From Serinus canaria (taxonomy: Eukaryota > Chordata > Aves > Passeriformes > Fringillidae): 64,000 bases of DNA. The translations under genes were made by a program, and so were the position numbers. Every line of letters starts with the position of its first letter. The first letter of the stretch is position 1. Location of the stretch: contig NC_066321.1 of the NCBI RefSeq assembly GCF_022539315.1, positions 372,001 through 436,000 on the forward strand, given 5' to 3'. This document shows positions 1 to 28,095 of this stretch, piece by piece. Under the pieces are notes generated by a model, which ran no database searches, was not told the origin of the DNA, and was given only the letters and a program-made list of their open reading frames with translations.

Positions 1-3000
1 CCATTTGTAATTAAAAACTTTCAGAACCTAATGTTGGCAGTGCTTGTACTGCTAAAATGAAAACAGTTTTGTGGAACAGGCAATGGAAGAACCAGGTTTC
101 AGTGTATTTTCAATATTAGTTAAACTACTAGGATTTTTTAAAATATTTACTGTTGACACAGTAAAAGATACCCTTCTGATTTTGAACTGATAGGAATGGA
201 AGATTGCAATCAAGAACACGTTAATTTTTTGGCACAGTCTGTGCTCCCAGATTGCTGCTGTAGTGAAGCAGAATTGTTGTTTGGGAGGTTTTTTGCTCTC
301 CAGACTGACGTGATCCTGCCTCTGGAGACAAAATCCCGATGAATGCAGCAGGCTTTCTTGGCACACTTCAATTGTGGGACCCTGGCACTTCAGCATCAGG
401 TGTTCCCTTCTGGCCAGCAGAGCACCAAAGGCCAGGAGATGCTCCCTGCAGAGCTGGCCCAGCCCTGGTGCTGTCCCAGTGCCAGGTGGGGCTGCCCAGG
501 GCAGGAAATGCAGCTCAGGCTCTGCTCTGTCCTGTCTGACCACGAGCCAGAGCCCAGATCCTCATTTCTAACCTGCCACCACATGGACAGGACTGGTTTG
601 GAACCACTCCTGCCACCTCTTGAGGATGTGATCTGGGGCTGTAGGACTAGAACTGCTCTCTAGCACAGCAGATTTTAATGTTCAAATGTGGTTTAAAAAG
701 TGAAATATGCTGGTATTTGAATCACCTGGTTAATGTCTAATTTTTGTTACTTCTTACACTTCTACACTTACATTCTACCTATGCTCTGTTAAGAACATTT
801 TATCCTATATGATTTCAACTCTTGTTCTTGGAAAAGCCATGGCATAAGGCCAGCCTACAGAAACAGTCACATATAATACATATTTTGCATACATTGCTTC
901 TCTGGTTTTTATCAATGTTCCTTTTTTGTTTGTTGTTTTGAACAGTGGGGGGGGGGTTGTATTTGTTGGAATAATGTCCTTTTTGTCACAATTATAAATT
1001 CTTTTAAAGGAAATTATTCTTATTTTGCCCTAATGAAAAGGCATGGATTAGACAAACATGGGAGGGAGCAGGGATAGTCAAAACTAATTTCATGTGCTGA
1101 ATACAGAAAATAATAACTGGGTATTGTGAACAAGTATGGTACAGTGAAACTCTCCTCTGGTATCCTTGTTACCCATTTTTATGATTGTCCTTGGGGTCAT
1201 AGGTTTAAAAACCTAACTAAAAAATGAAAAAGTAGATTCAGAATTGAAATTTAAAAAATGGAAAGCATGTTCTAGCCCCTGAGTAAATATATGTGTTAGT
1301 AGTGATTTAGGGCAGTGTAGGGAGCACTGTGGGAGGGGAGATACACGCTGAGTTACTGGCCCATCACTTCTGTCTGGGGAACACTGCTGTGTGATTAATG
1401 CTTTGTCAGCTCAGTGAAGTTGTGAATTTGGTACTTGGTTATGCTCATTTGTTTGTACATGAGCTGTCAGAAACCTAGATTGTGCCCCAGTATTGATTTC
1501 TGAGTTGGATCAAAGGGCTGTAAGGAAAGAGCTGTTGGAAACAGCCCCAGAAGGTGACGGTGGCACACCACGAGGGTGAGGTGTCACTTGCACCACGCAG
1601 ACTGCTGTCAGTGAAATGAGTTAACAGGGAGGCTTGAGATGATCTCAGGACAGATTAGTGTCTGTGTCTGTTCACTGCTGCAGTGTGGTTTGCTTCCTGC
1701 AGTCAGCTGCCATCGTCCCAGACTCCCTGCAGGCTTTGCTCTGTTCTCCACGGGCATTTCCAGGCACTGGTTCCCCTGAAGCACCAGGAAAATGCAGCTT
1801 TTGTTGAGAGCAGTTTAATGGCTGCAATCAAGCCAATTAAACAACCAAACAAGCTCCTGGTTAATAGATAAATGAATGTCCAGGGAAGAGAGCCAGAGGA
1901 TCAGGAGAGTTCTCAGACATGGAGGGAACTGAGGCTGCATCATGAAGTGCACCGGGTGGCATTGACCTCAGCATTGCAGAGCATTTGGAAGGAGTGGGAG
2001 GCAGGATGTAGGGAAATCCAGGCTTACAAAAAGCAATTTTTTTGTTGCATAATCTGACTGTTACCTCATATCAGTTGAGAAAATCTGTGACGTTATTACA
2101 GAAGTTTAAAGCTCCTTCAAATGCTCCTGCAGCTTATCCCAGCTCCAATCTGAGCATGATTTTTGCGGATTTCACTCACTGTTTGCTTGTTGTCAGATTT
2201 TAAGTCTTTTCTCTATATATGGTTTTGCTTCAGTCTGTTTCAACAACAAGGTAGAAAGGATTGCATGTTCTTCTGACTCATTTTCAAAGCATTTCTTTTT
2301 GAGTTCATTAGTGTGGCAAGTGACGGGTAACTGAAACAATTTAGCATTTTATTTTAGATTTTTAAACCGCTGAACTGCATGAGCAAGCTGCTGGCAAAAT
2401 TGCTACAAGAGGATTTCAGTTTTGACAGCCCTGGTGTCACAAATTTCAAGTGTGTGGGAAGCTTGATTTGGGTGTTGCAGCTGAGGCTGAAGGGACCTCT
2501 CCAGACCCCGAGGTCACCCCCACCCAAGCAGGGTCAGGCACAGCTGGTGACTGTGTGGAATCCAGGTTTAAACAGCTCCCCACCTCCCTGGCCAGCATGT
2601 TCTAGCGTTCCCCCAGCCACCAGTAGGGAAGTGATGAATGCATTGGAATTTCAGGTGTTTCAGCCTGTGCCTGTTGTTTTCCCCCCTGTCACTGGGCACC
2701 TCTGGAAGAGCCTGGCTCTGTCCTCTTTGCAACTTCTGCATTTTCAGGTTATTTTCATGTTATCACTTTGCCTGCACTCCAGAGAAGCCACAGCATTGTT
2801 CAGTGTATATCAAAGAAAAAAGTAGAATTGGTATTTTAGGAAGAAGCAGGGCAAGCATGGCATTGTTCAGAGATGCAGCTCTCTGAAAACCTTGGACCAT
2901 GGGGAGTGCTGGATTTCTAAACAGAACATCTTTTTAAGCACAAACCAGAATAATTAATAATCTGCACACATAGCCAGTGAAATGTAGTAAAAGTGGAAAA

Positions 3001-3938
3001 ATTATAAGCATTTTCATATCTCTGTATTAAAGTGCTGTAGTGTAGAAAACCAGCTGAAAAACGGCTGCAAAGCTTGCTCCTTAGAGGAAGGCAGAGTTCT
3101 GTTAGTACTTGACAAATCCATTGGAAAAGGAGCTGGCAAGCCAACAAAAAGGAGACATCATTGATCCTGTAGAAAGCAGTGTGAAACAGAGCAGCACACA
3201 ACTGCTCGTGAGAGCCCCGAGGTGCATTGGGCCACGCTGGCTGGGACACTGCAGGTGAGTCCCTGCCCATGGCCAGGTGTGGGGACAAGCTGTCTCCTTT
3301 ACCAGCACAGTCAGGACTGTGTCAGGATTGGATTTTTGGCACGCTGGGCGGGGTGGTCCGTGCCACCCCAGGCAGTTTTGTTCGGAAGTGTGGCAGGCCC
3401 TGCAGCAAGGGGTGCAGGGAATGCGTCCCTGTCCTGCTGTGCCAGGCAGCACTGCCTCTCCTCCCACAGAGGAGGGGGTGTCAGGTGTGCAGGGCTCTGA
3501 GCAGGGCTCCCAGACTGGGCTGCACCATCTGTGCTGACAGAGGTGATGTCCCTGTCCCTGCACTCAGCCCTGGGTGTGAGCAGGGAGCTGTTACAGGAGT
3601 GCCTGTGCTCAGGGCTGCAAATGCACTCTGCTCTGTGACTCTTGGTCTCCATCCCTTCACAGGTTCTGAGTGCTGAAGGGAGAGGTGAATTACTGAGATG
3701 GTTTTAGCAATTTTGCCTAAAAACTTTTCATATGTGATTTCATTGCATATTATGCTATCAGCTGGGAGCTGCACATGAACATGCAGAAAGGTGGTGCTTG
3801 CTAAATGGTTGTGTTGTTGATCAGATTATAAAACTTACTTTGTAAGAGGATTATGTGAGTTTCCTTCCCAGTCTCAGCTTGGCAGGATCAGTGTTACACA
3901 GTCTGCTGCAGGACTGTCTCTTCAACTGTTTCTTCCAG
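1..3938 (+). other. CCDC148: CCDC148 intron (left part)
   Basis: This stretch precedes the first recognisable CCDC148 exon and is read as intron because the exon at 3939 begins with a splice acceptor. I found no exon in it that fits the coiled-coil protein. It holds ordinary AT-rich unique sequence, a run of ten G at 947-956, and some GC-richer patches around 350-580 and 3200-3650 whose open frames carry no recognisable protein. Earlier CCDC148 exons are expected further left, outside the window. Confidence 0.7.
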
Positions 3939-11557
<7,619 letters not shown>

Positions 11558-11929
11558 AGCAGGTCTCGTCTGAGGGCAGAGCAGCACCAGGGCTCTGGTC
11601 TGGCCCACGATATGCAAACCCTAAATTCCCTTTGGCTGTCCTAGGACTGCTCAGTTCCCTGTGTGTGCAGCCATTCTAAAGCACTCTGAGCTGGGCTGCT
11701 CCACGTCACACCTGCCTGGTGTGGGTCTGGAGAGGCTGGGCTGTGTGCTCCTGGAGTGGGATTGCCCATGTCCCTTTGACTGTGAGACACCTTGCTCAAG
11801 GACTCCTGCACACAGCCCAGGCCAATCTGATGTGCAGCACCTCGAGTAGGAATTATTGGGATTGAACTGGCAGCAGAAGTCTAAAATAGTTTTGCACAGC
11901 AGTTACTTTAGGTTTTACTATGTTACATG

Positions 11930-11935
11930 AATAAA
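11930..11935 (+). terminator. CCDC148: AATAAA poly(A) signal, probable CCDC148 3' end
   Basis: A canonical hexamer lies about 370 bases after the CCDC148 stop codon and is followed by a T-rich stretch. It is the first AATAAA after the stop, so it is the likely cleavage signal. No transcript evidence is available. Confidence 0.55.
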
Positions 11936-12358
11936 TCCCACAATTTTCTTTACAGGTTTCTTGAGAATTTGGTTTTTTTAGTTATAGAATCTTCATTGCC
12001 ATGAATGTTTCTAATATTCCTTGATTATGGTAAGATGAAACTTAAACATTTGTCTATATTTAGAAGGCAACTCGCTGCATCATATTTACTGCAAACCATT
12101 CATTCAATTTCATATTGCAGATTAGTTTTTCAGTACAAATTATAAATAGAGCTGAGATCTTTATTTCTTTATTTTCTGGTGTGACATACTCCTGAGAGTG
12201 AGCACAGGGTCAGCCCAGGAGCAGTATAATCCCAGTGTTGCAGCTGAGTTTAGTGGGGAAATGCTGCAGAGCCTGCCCTGAGCTGGGGCAGTGATGTCTT
12301 CTGGACTCAGTCTTGGTGTGCTTGTGCTAAAATTACAATTCTGTGTGTATTTGTGCTT

Positions 12359-12364
12359 TTTATT
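12359..12364 (-). terminator. UPP2: candidate UPP2 poly(A) signal (AATAAA on minus strand)
   Basis: TTTATT on the plus strand reads AATAAA on the minus strand, about 1 kb past the UPP2 stop. Two further minus-strand hexamers lie at 12168-12173 and 12160-12165. Which one is used cannot be told from sequence; A/T-rich variants near 12640-12680 are alternatives. Confidence 0.3.
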
Positions 12365-12896
12365 TTGGTACCTCCTTTGGGGTAACTCGTTATTTTTAAA
12401 ATACACTTGGTCACCTCACAGCCGGTTATTCCTGGGGGATATTCCCTGGATATTCCTGTGGAGACCAGCAGTGCTCTGCTGTGGAGAACAGACTGGCTGC
12501 GAGACAATTCCCAGAAAGGCCTCATCCCAGACCTAGGATTGGTCAATAGAAAATTGATTTTTTTCCCCCCCTTGCCTTTAAAAGCAGATCTACAAGATAA
12601 AAAAATTTGCACCACTGAAATTGAGATAATAGTTGTCATATTTTATAAATACCAAGATGTTAATGAAAAAGAAAGTTTATAGGGAACAGACATTGGTTTT
12701 GAAATAGTGGGTACAGATTTTTAGGCTGAGACTTGTGGTTGTTTTCATGTCTGTAATGTCTCAGGGTAGGGACTGAGTAGAAGTCTATAGAAGTCTGGGC
12801 TACCTCAGTGCAACAGTAAGTCGGGCCTTTAGTTGATGATGTAGTGAGGCCAGAATGAGGATTTTGGGTGGGGTGTTCACAAAACAGTGAAACCCC

Positions 12897-12931
12897 CACA
12901 GATGGTGCCTGTCCTTCAAGGAAGGTCCACA
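12897..12931 (+). repeat. 35-bp dispersed repeat, copy 1
   Basis: These 35 bases are identical to 16298-16332 in the same orientation, and the flanks do not align. The copy lies between the UPP2 stop and the CCDC148 3' end. No transposon family is recognised. Confidence 0.9.
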
Positions 12932-13140
12932 GAACAGTGGAGAACATGCAGGTCAGTAAAAGAGTTCTGCACAGCACTACCAAGGCTGCTCATGCCAGGA
13001 GAGCTCTGCAGACCCCTTGGCTGGTCACAAATATGGATTAATTTTAATGTTATTTACTTAGGTTTTGTCTTTATGCCCAAAGCAAAGGGAACTCCTTCCT
13101 GGAAGATCGCTGTGGACTGGCCCTAACAGGACAGTCCTTT

Positions 13141-20587
<7,447 letters not shown>

Positions 20588-20621
20588 AGCAGCTCCGCCA
20601 GAGTCAGCTGAAAGTGATACT

Positions 20622-23254
20622 CTGCCAAAAAGGTAAGGAAAACACTGCCTGTGTTCTCAGCTGTTGAGGTTTATCGTGCAGAAGAGGTTTCAAGGGGCTC
20701 TGCAGGGGGTTAAATACCTCCTGTGCTTTGTGCAGCTCCCAAGGTCAACAGTGGCCAGTCCCCCCTGCCCCACCACCCGCTCCCTTGTGCCAAGGTTCCT
20801 CCTTGGCTGGCATGGTTCCTCCCAGACTGGCTTTTTGGGCAGGTGCGTCACCAGTAACCTTGACTGGTGGCCCTGGGGCCAGGGCTAGTGGCCTGCTGGC
20901 CCTCTGGTGACGTTGTGCCCTCTGGCTGGTGGGAAGGGCACCAAGCACGTGGCTGCACATGTGCACCCTGGGGAGATGGTTTGTCCGAGCTGGATGTTGC
21001 TATGCTCCCACCTCGGGCTGTGTTTCTTTGGCCCTGGGGACTGAAGGACACGACAGCCTGGCCACTGCTGCTGGCCTGAAGACCTCTGCCAGCTGAGCCA
21101 TTCTCTGGCCCCAGCAGGTGCAAATCCAAAACGTCCCTGCATTTGTCTGGGGTGCACAAAGCCGGAATTTGGGCTGTAGCCAACCTCCAGTCCTGCTCAG
21201 AACAGCTCCTGGACCACAGCCTGGCCTGGGGTGGCTAATTTCACTCTCAGCAATGCCCAGACAGCACTCACTGTTCGCTCTCATGGTCCACCCAGCCCCG
21301 TGTCAGCCCAGGAGCCCGTCAGAACAGTGCTCTGTGTGCCAGGGACAGCCTTGCACAGCTCCCAATCCGGGGCAGCCAGAGTGCTTGTGGGACTGTGGGA
21401 TGAGTGTGTGATGCTCCTGCAGGAGCAGGAGGAGACTGGAGATACTGCTCCTGCTTCCTGTCCCAGTGGCAGGAGGCACTGCCCTGGAAGATATTTCAGG
21501 CAGCTGCTGGAGGGGCAGAATCTGGCATTTGCTGTTGACCTCTGGGAATTGTCAATGGAAGCTCTGATAATTAGAGAAGTGATAGGTAATTAATTATTGG
21601 GTGAAAGCACATTGTGTAGGACTCACTCGCACCCTGCATTCAGGCAGTGACACAGTCCTGTTTTCCTAATGGGGAGGGACAGAAATTGTTGTAACTGAGG
21701 AAGTCTTTCCCTGAGCAAATGCCCATTTTGCTACCCAAATTTACTTTAAATTGCAAACCCCGTATAAAAATAAGCAAACACTGCAAGCCAGTGGCCTGGG
21801 AACATGTAAATTGGGTACCTTGCCCAAGATAGGGTCAGGATAGCTCTGAGAAGGGGAAGGAACAGAGCTCTCAGGGATATTTCAGGCTTGCTGGAGTCAT
21901 ACCAAGGCAGGCTGGAAGGATTGCTCTGCTCTGATGAAGTTCTCCCTTCCTGGATGCTGTTCACATATGCCTGCCAAAAATGACTTATTACTGGCGCTCA
22001 ACAGCACTCCTGAAGAATGAGGATCTGGAGACTCTTCTCCCTTTCAGAAAGCACCAGATTTCTGCGAGGGACACAGAAAAAGTTTCTTTGGGGCTGCACA
22101 CACCTTCTGCCTCCCGAAGTCACTTGGTGTGATTGCTGTGGTTTCAGGTGCACAGTGGATTGTGCAGTGGGCTCCATGCAGAGCTTCCAGTCGTGTCCAG
22201 TGAGAGTTACCTAATCTGGGAACAAGCAGAAGGTTTGCTGCTGTTTGCCAGAGGTGGCTGGTAATGCCCTGGGGGAGGTGGGATCAGGCTGAGGCTTCCT
22301 GTGGATTCTCCTCCTTCTCTGGTCTTACTTGGTTGTAGGAATATGAGGCCCTGGCCCTGCATCCACCTCCAGCGTGGCTGGGCAGGACTTTCATCAGGGA
22401 TGAAAGGGTTCAGCAGAATGGTGGATGGATGTGGGACAGATGGACAGACAGCTGGACACCTGAGTGACTCTGAGGCAGGGCATGAGCGTTCCCACATGCT
22501 GCCTGGGCTGGTAAAGGCAGTGCTTCCATGTCTCCCCTTTCTCTGCCTGCCATCCATGGCAGAGTATTTCTGGGCATACCTGGAAGGGTCCACACCTGCA
22601 TGGTTCAAACCATCCCATGATAAAACAATTTTCCCAAGCACATGGACAACTTCTTAAATATTTTCTTATGAAAAATAGTGTTCCAGCACAACCAGCTGGG
22701 ACATTCCTGCCTGGTGGTCAGCAAAGCCCCTGCCCTGCTGCAGCCTCTGCCCCTGGTGTGCTCTGTCCCAGGCAGGGACCTCCCCTATGCTGGCAAGAGG
22801 GGCTAGATTTTGGAGGGTGTTCCTGCTGAGTGAGCAGGGACAGAGTCCCCTGGAGCCACAGCTCTGTCTGGAATGTCAGGCTGAGAACTGGTGGGCAAGC
22901 AATGTTCCTGCAGTGTTTGTCCCTGCTGTGCCCAAGGTAAAAGGAGCCAGTGTGTTCTGTTTAAGTAAACATGATTGCACCGAGGGAAATGGTTGCATTG
23001 TGCTTTTGACTTCCCAGAAGTGACGTTGAAGAGAAGGGACAGCAGCCACCACTGTGGCCATTCAGGTTTCAGGGCCTGTCTGGCTCAGGTCAGCTCCCCA
23101 CCTGGCCAGTATGAGCAGTCCCTCACCTTTGGTTCCTGTGTCCATGATTATTTTTTCCCATGGTTGTTTTTCTTTGGGATGGCTTCAATTAAATCCCAAA
23201 CCGAAGTGTGGCTGTTCTTTTCCTGTCTCTCCTGCTTTCCATGGCAGAGGCTGC
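20622..23254. other. intergenic, upstream of UPP2
   Basis: Unique sequence between the divergent UPP2 and ACVR1 genes. The open frames on both strands carry no recognisable protein. The UPP2 promoter is expected here, but I see no clear TATA box or CpG island next to the putative first exon. Confidence 0.6.
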
Positions 23255-23412
23255 AGAATAGAATGGAATAGAATAACACAAATAGAATAGAATGGAATAG
23301 AATAGAGAATAGAATAATGGACTAGGATAGGATAAAATACTAAAATAAGATGTTTTCAGTTGAAAGGGACCTGCAGTGCTGAGCTAGCCCAACTGCCTGC
23401 CTGTTTCTCTTC
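23255..23412 (-). mobile_element. CR1 LINE 3' end fragment with expanded (GAATA) tail
   Basis: An irregular GAATA/GAATG pentamer repeat (23255-23320, decaying to about 23350) is followed by cagttgaaagggacctgcag and cccaactgcctgcctg. This resembles the reverse complement of a CR1 3' end, where the terminal ATTCTATG-type repeat has expanded into a microsatellite. Only the last few dozen bases of the element are left. Confidence 0.75.
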
Positions 23413-26400
23413 CTCAAGGGAGAGTGGGGAGGTGGGGATGGTGAGAAGCAAAGAGCACTGCCCCAAGTGAGTGTTTGTTTGTGCCTGATTCAGAGCTAAA
23501 TCCAGCCTCTCCAAGTGCCAGGCAGTGGAGCTGTTACCATATGTGCTAGAGGATGACAAATAAAGCACGATGAAGTATACGGCAGAATAACATATGGCAG
23601 TGTAGACAGGCTCTCGGCAAGGGAAGAGATGGGGAGAGCCAGCGCTCCCCGCGCCCATCCGACACCTCTTGTCATGTTAAATGCTATTTTAGAACAGACA
23701 GCGATGGCAGCCTGTGCGCGGCAGGGAGCTCGCACCCGCCGTGTCCTGCCAGGCTCTGCAGCCTTGCTCCCAGCGAGCCCCGGCAGCTCCTTCTCCCCTC
23801 GGCTCGTCTCTGCCTTCCCTCCCGCTGTGCTGCTGCTGCTGCAGCTCCCTGGAGCTGCTGCTGGATGAGATATTCCAGCAGCCCGGAGCTCAGCCCTGTC
23901 TGTGGCCGCCGGGTCGGGCTGGGCAGGAGGAGCAGGTGGTGCCCGTCGCGGGAGTGAGCTCCTCCACCACCACCCCGGCAGGGCATGCGAGCCTGTGCTC
24001 GGCTGAATCATAGTTCTGCTGCAATAGCAGGGAGCTGAGGAACATTCACAGTCCGAGGCATGTCTTGTGCATTCCTCTAACGATGATTGCTGGCAGTCGG
24101 CATGAGGGAGCAGCAGAAGCACCGGGGAGTGTTTTACCTGACAGGAGGAAGGCCATGTGCCAGCAGCACAAAGATTTCCTGCTCCCCTTACCCGGCCTGT
24201 TCTGCGGAGCCAGGAAAGCAAAATGTGGATTTTTATCAGCTGTTTGCTCTGGCTCCATGTTTTGCCTTGTTTATTATTGGTATAAAGCTGCTCTTGGCAT
24301 TGGGAGCAGACAGTAAAACACTCCCCAAAGGAACCAGGCTCCACGAACCCTCGGGGTACTAAAGTAACTGCAGCTTGTCAGGACATGTTTCCCCTGAGGG
24401 GAAGCACAACCGCAAAGCCATTTATTTCAGGCAGAAATCAGCTGTTTGACCTGTGTCACTATTCAGGATTTATTCAGGAGCTGCTGATCTGCCAGTCCCG
24501 TGTCACTCCACAGGAGGGGCTGAGTGCTGCTACTCCACTGCAGGAATGTTCCTTAGAGTTGTGGACAAGTCACTCTTCCCACCATTCTCTGCAGCCTTGC
24601 CCATGGCAGGTGGGATTCACCCTGGGAACAGGCAGGGATTTGCCTGCCCTGGCCTAGGGCAGGTGGGGGGCTGTGCCCATGCTCTGGGCATCCTGCCCTG
24701 CTGGGGCTGCCCAGGAGGTGAGGACACTAGGGTGGCAGCCACGCACGTCTGCCCTTGCAGGTTCAAGGAGCACCAGGCTGGCCCTGCACACACCTTGGGA
24801 AAAGGGTTCAGCTTAGATTTAAACCCAGTTTCTGGCTGTGCTTGTTGCTGTCTTGCTACAGGAGCAGGGGTCCTGTCCCAGCTCTGCCTGGCTCCACATG
24901 GATTGCTGCTGCACATCCTGGACAGATGCCTTCCCTGGCCCCACATGGATTCACTTCAGCAAGAAATGTTGCTTCTGGCATCTTGCTTCTCCCAAGGCTG
25001 AGTTCCTTTCATGCCTGCAGGCAGGGTGAAATTGGTGAGAAGGAAGATGAACAGTGGGGCAGTTTGGCAACAGGGACCTCTCATCTGCTCTGGGTAGGTT
25101 CCCCCTTGCCTTCCTCCATGCTGCTTTTTGTTCCCTTCACACTGCAGAGGTGAGTGAGCTGCTCCAACCCTTCCCACCCCACAGGGATGGGTGATCTACT
25201 CCCTGCTGGGTTTGTGTAAATGCCCAGTTTGCTGTGACAGAGCAAGGGTGGGACTCCAGAGACCAGCTGTGGTGGGAGCAGACACAGAATCGGAACCTGC
25301 AAGCGAGCCTCTTTCTGCTTGCTCCCTTCCTGCCCAGTGCTGCTCTGCTCTCCAGATGGTGCCTGGGTTTTTTCTTCCTTTTATTTTTCTTACACGGTAT
25401 TTTTATCCTTTTGTCTTTCACTTTTTGGGCTTGTGGGTGCCTGTTGCAGCCGCTGGTGCCTGTGGGTGCAGGCAGGAGGGAGGGCTGGGAGGAGATTTCG
25501 GCCACAATAAGGCAAATGACGCAAAGCTGAGCACAGTTCATAAAGCCATGCTGCTCGTCAAGCCCAATCACGTCTCAGAAACAGGACAAGGAACAATTTC
25601 CCATTAGGAAACATGTGGAGGCTTGGGTGGCTGAGCCCCAGCACTGTGCCCCCAAGCTGCCCTCCTTCCCGTGTGCCCCACACGGATGGAGTGCCCACAG
25701 CTAGTGCAGGGCTGGAGCATGGCAAGATGGTCCTCAGCCCTGGCAGTGTTGTGGTCTTGGTGGCAGCTGCTGCATCACCTCATGTGCTGGATTTGCCAGG
25801 ATCTGAGCTCACTGAGCACGGCTGTTCAGACATTTTTCATGCACTCCATGGGGGATTAGGGGCTTCCATGCAAAGACAGACTTACACTGGCCCCACTATT
25901 TCAAAATGAAGGATCCAGACCCTACTTTATGCAACTTTATTGTGATGGAAACAGCTAAAGGGAAAAAGTGCTGGTTCCAGAGGAGGCACTTACTTCTGCT
26001 GATGCTGGCTCTGCATTTCAGTGCCCTATGGAGATACATGGAAGACCCCAGCAAAACCATCCCTGCCTTTCCTCCCTCTTACCTCCACCCGGGTAAACCA
26101 AGAAGGTTTGAAGTCTGGTTGGGTTTTTTTTTCTTTTTTCAAACAATTCCTTTCCTTTTCCCTGTGTTTATCATATTTTCTGTCTCTGTGTCCTTTCTCC
26201 TTCTCCTCCAGGAAGGCTGGAGAGGGAGAGTTTGTTCTGCACCCCTCCCTGACCTGCTGTCATGCTCGACCAACATGGGAGACTGAGCCCCCAGGCACTG
26301 GGCCAGCACAGGGCAGGCAGAGACCATGGAGCTGGAGACAGGTGGGAGAAGCATGATAGGGGTTAAAAATAATCACATGAAAATCAAAGTGGTCTCTTGC

Positions 26401-27649
26401 AGCCTTCAAGACAGGTCTTTGCCTTTCTCTGCAACTCTGAGGACCAAGGACCTTGATGCAAGTAAGGGATCTGGCACCTCCATGCTTCACCAAGTTTTTT
26501 AAGGTTTAAAACCACCAAGCTCAGGTGTGCACACTGTGGGGCAGGGCTGGGTGGGATGGCACTGCTGTGTGTGCTGCCAGAGGAGATGATCAGCAGGAGC
26601 ATCTCTGTGCAGGGCCCCCTTGCTGGGCTGAGGGCTCCAGTGGGTGCCCAGTGGCTCTGTGCAGGTGCTGAGGGCATGGGGTGCAGCACAGCCCAGCTCC
26701 TTCCTTAGCCTGTGAGTGGTGGTACTGCCTCACTGCTTGATGCCACAGCTGTTCTAGCTACGCTGCATTTCTAGTATGCAGTAAAAATGTGCATTTTCCT
26801 TGTGTGGAAAGGTCAGGATCAGAAGCAAAGCCCTGCAGTGGAAGGCAGGCCTCTCCAGCATTCTACATGGGAATGCAAAACCACTTCATGTCAGCAGTGC
26901 CTGCACCAGTCTGCAGAGTGTGGGAAGGGATATTCTAAAATACCTTAATTGTGATTTAAATTATGGGCACAGAGCATTAATCTCTGTCAGATCTGGAGCA
27001 CACAAACCTCTGCCCATCTGCAGAGGGATGTGCAGTGCTGCACGTGGGGACTGGGCAGGGATCCCCTTCAGCTCCCAGGCCCCTCCTGGTGCTGGGAGGC
27101 TCCGGGTGGATGTCTGTGTGTCCCAGAGCCGGGCACTTGGAGTGAAGACAGCTGCTGTCATCCCATCCCTGCTGGCCAGCCCCAGCGCTGACTGGCAGCA
27201 ATTCCTGCAGTGCCTGCCTGAGTGCCCAGCGAAAAGTAATGGCTAATGAGGGAATTAATGACAGATTCTGCATCCCCTTTACCAGGAGTTAATTTTCAGA
27301 GAATATTTCCAGGCGCCTTTCAGTGTCTCCGGCTCAAGACTGGAAGGAAGGAGACAGGTGCCACCTTGTGTGGAAACGTTTCTCCATGCAGCGGGCACAG
27401 ACAGAATTCCTTTTCCCCTTTTCTTTTTGGTGGCGTCATTGCAAACTCCTCCCAGAGGCAGAACGCAGCCAGCCCTCCAACAGCCCCTGCCAGCTGTCCA
27501 AAGGTGCACAGCAGCTCGGAGCCCTCGCAGGGCGGTGGCGGAAGACGCTGCTCGCTCAGTTACAGCCAGCGAAACCCCAAGGAACAGGAGGGGCTACCAG
27601 AGGCTGGACACGACCTGGAAACTGGCAGCCCAGAGACCCCCGATGTCCT
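23413..27649. other. intergenic sequence
   Basis: The GC-richer part, 23640-24000, contains scattered CpG and long overlapping open frames on both strands without a recognisable domain. A pyrimidine-rich tract lies at about 26120-26220. No gene or transposon was identified. Confidence 0.6.
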
Positions 27650-28095
27650 GGGCTGATCCCAGTGTGGACAGCAGGGGAGGGGGGGATTCTGCCCCTGTGC
27701 TCAGGTGAGACCCAACCTGCAGAGCTGCCCCAGCCCTGGGCTCCCACATCAGAGGGACCTGGAGCTGCTGGAGAGAACCCAGAGGAGCCACGGAGCTGTT
27801 CCAGGGCTGGAGCCCCTATGCTCTGGGGCCAGGCTGGGAGAGCTGGGAATGTTCCCCTGAAGAAGGGAAGACCCCAGAGTAGACCCCAGAGCCCCTTCCA
27901 GGGCCCAAAAGGGCTTCAAGAGAGCTGGGGACAAACTTTTTAGCAGAGCCTGTTGTGATAGGACAAGGTGTAAACTAAAAGAGGAGAGAGATTCAGATTA
28001 GAGATTAGGAAGAAGTTCTTGGCTCTGAGGGTGGCAAGGCCTTGGCACAGGGTGCCCAGAGAAGCTGTGGCTGCCCCATTCCTGGAAATGTTTAC
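27650..28095 (+). mobile_element. CR1 LINE fragment (sense, 3' region)
   Basis: Typical CR1 3'-region phrases appear in order: ggtgagacccaacctgcaga, ggagctgctggagagaaccc, gggctggagcccctatgctc, attaggaagaagttcttggc and cccagagaagctgtggctgc. The element is degraded and lacks both its reverse-transcriptase body and its terminal repeat. Confidence 0.85.

Noticed and set aside
1872..2057. 61-codon frame with helical, charged composition as an extra CCDC148 exon
   Set aside because: It does not resemble the expected upstream CCDC148 sequence, and no acceptor/donor pair in the right phase was found around it.
23496..24344. 282-codon minus-strand frame
   Set aside because: No recognisable domain, low-complexity composition and a strong overlapping frame on the other strand; it looks like a chance frame in GC-rich intergenic DNA.
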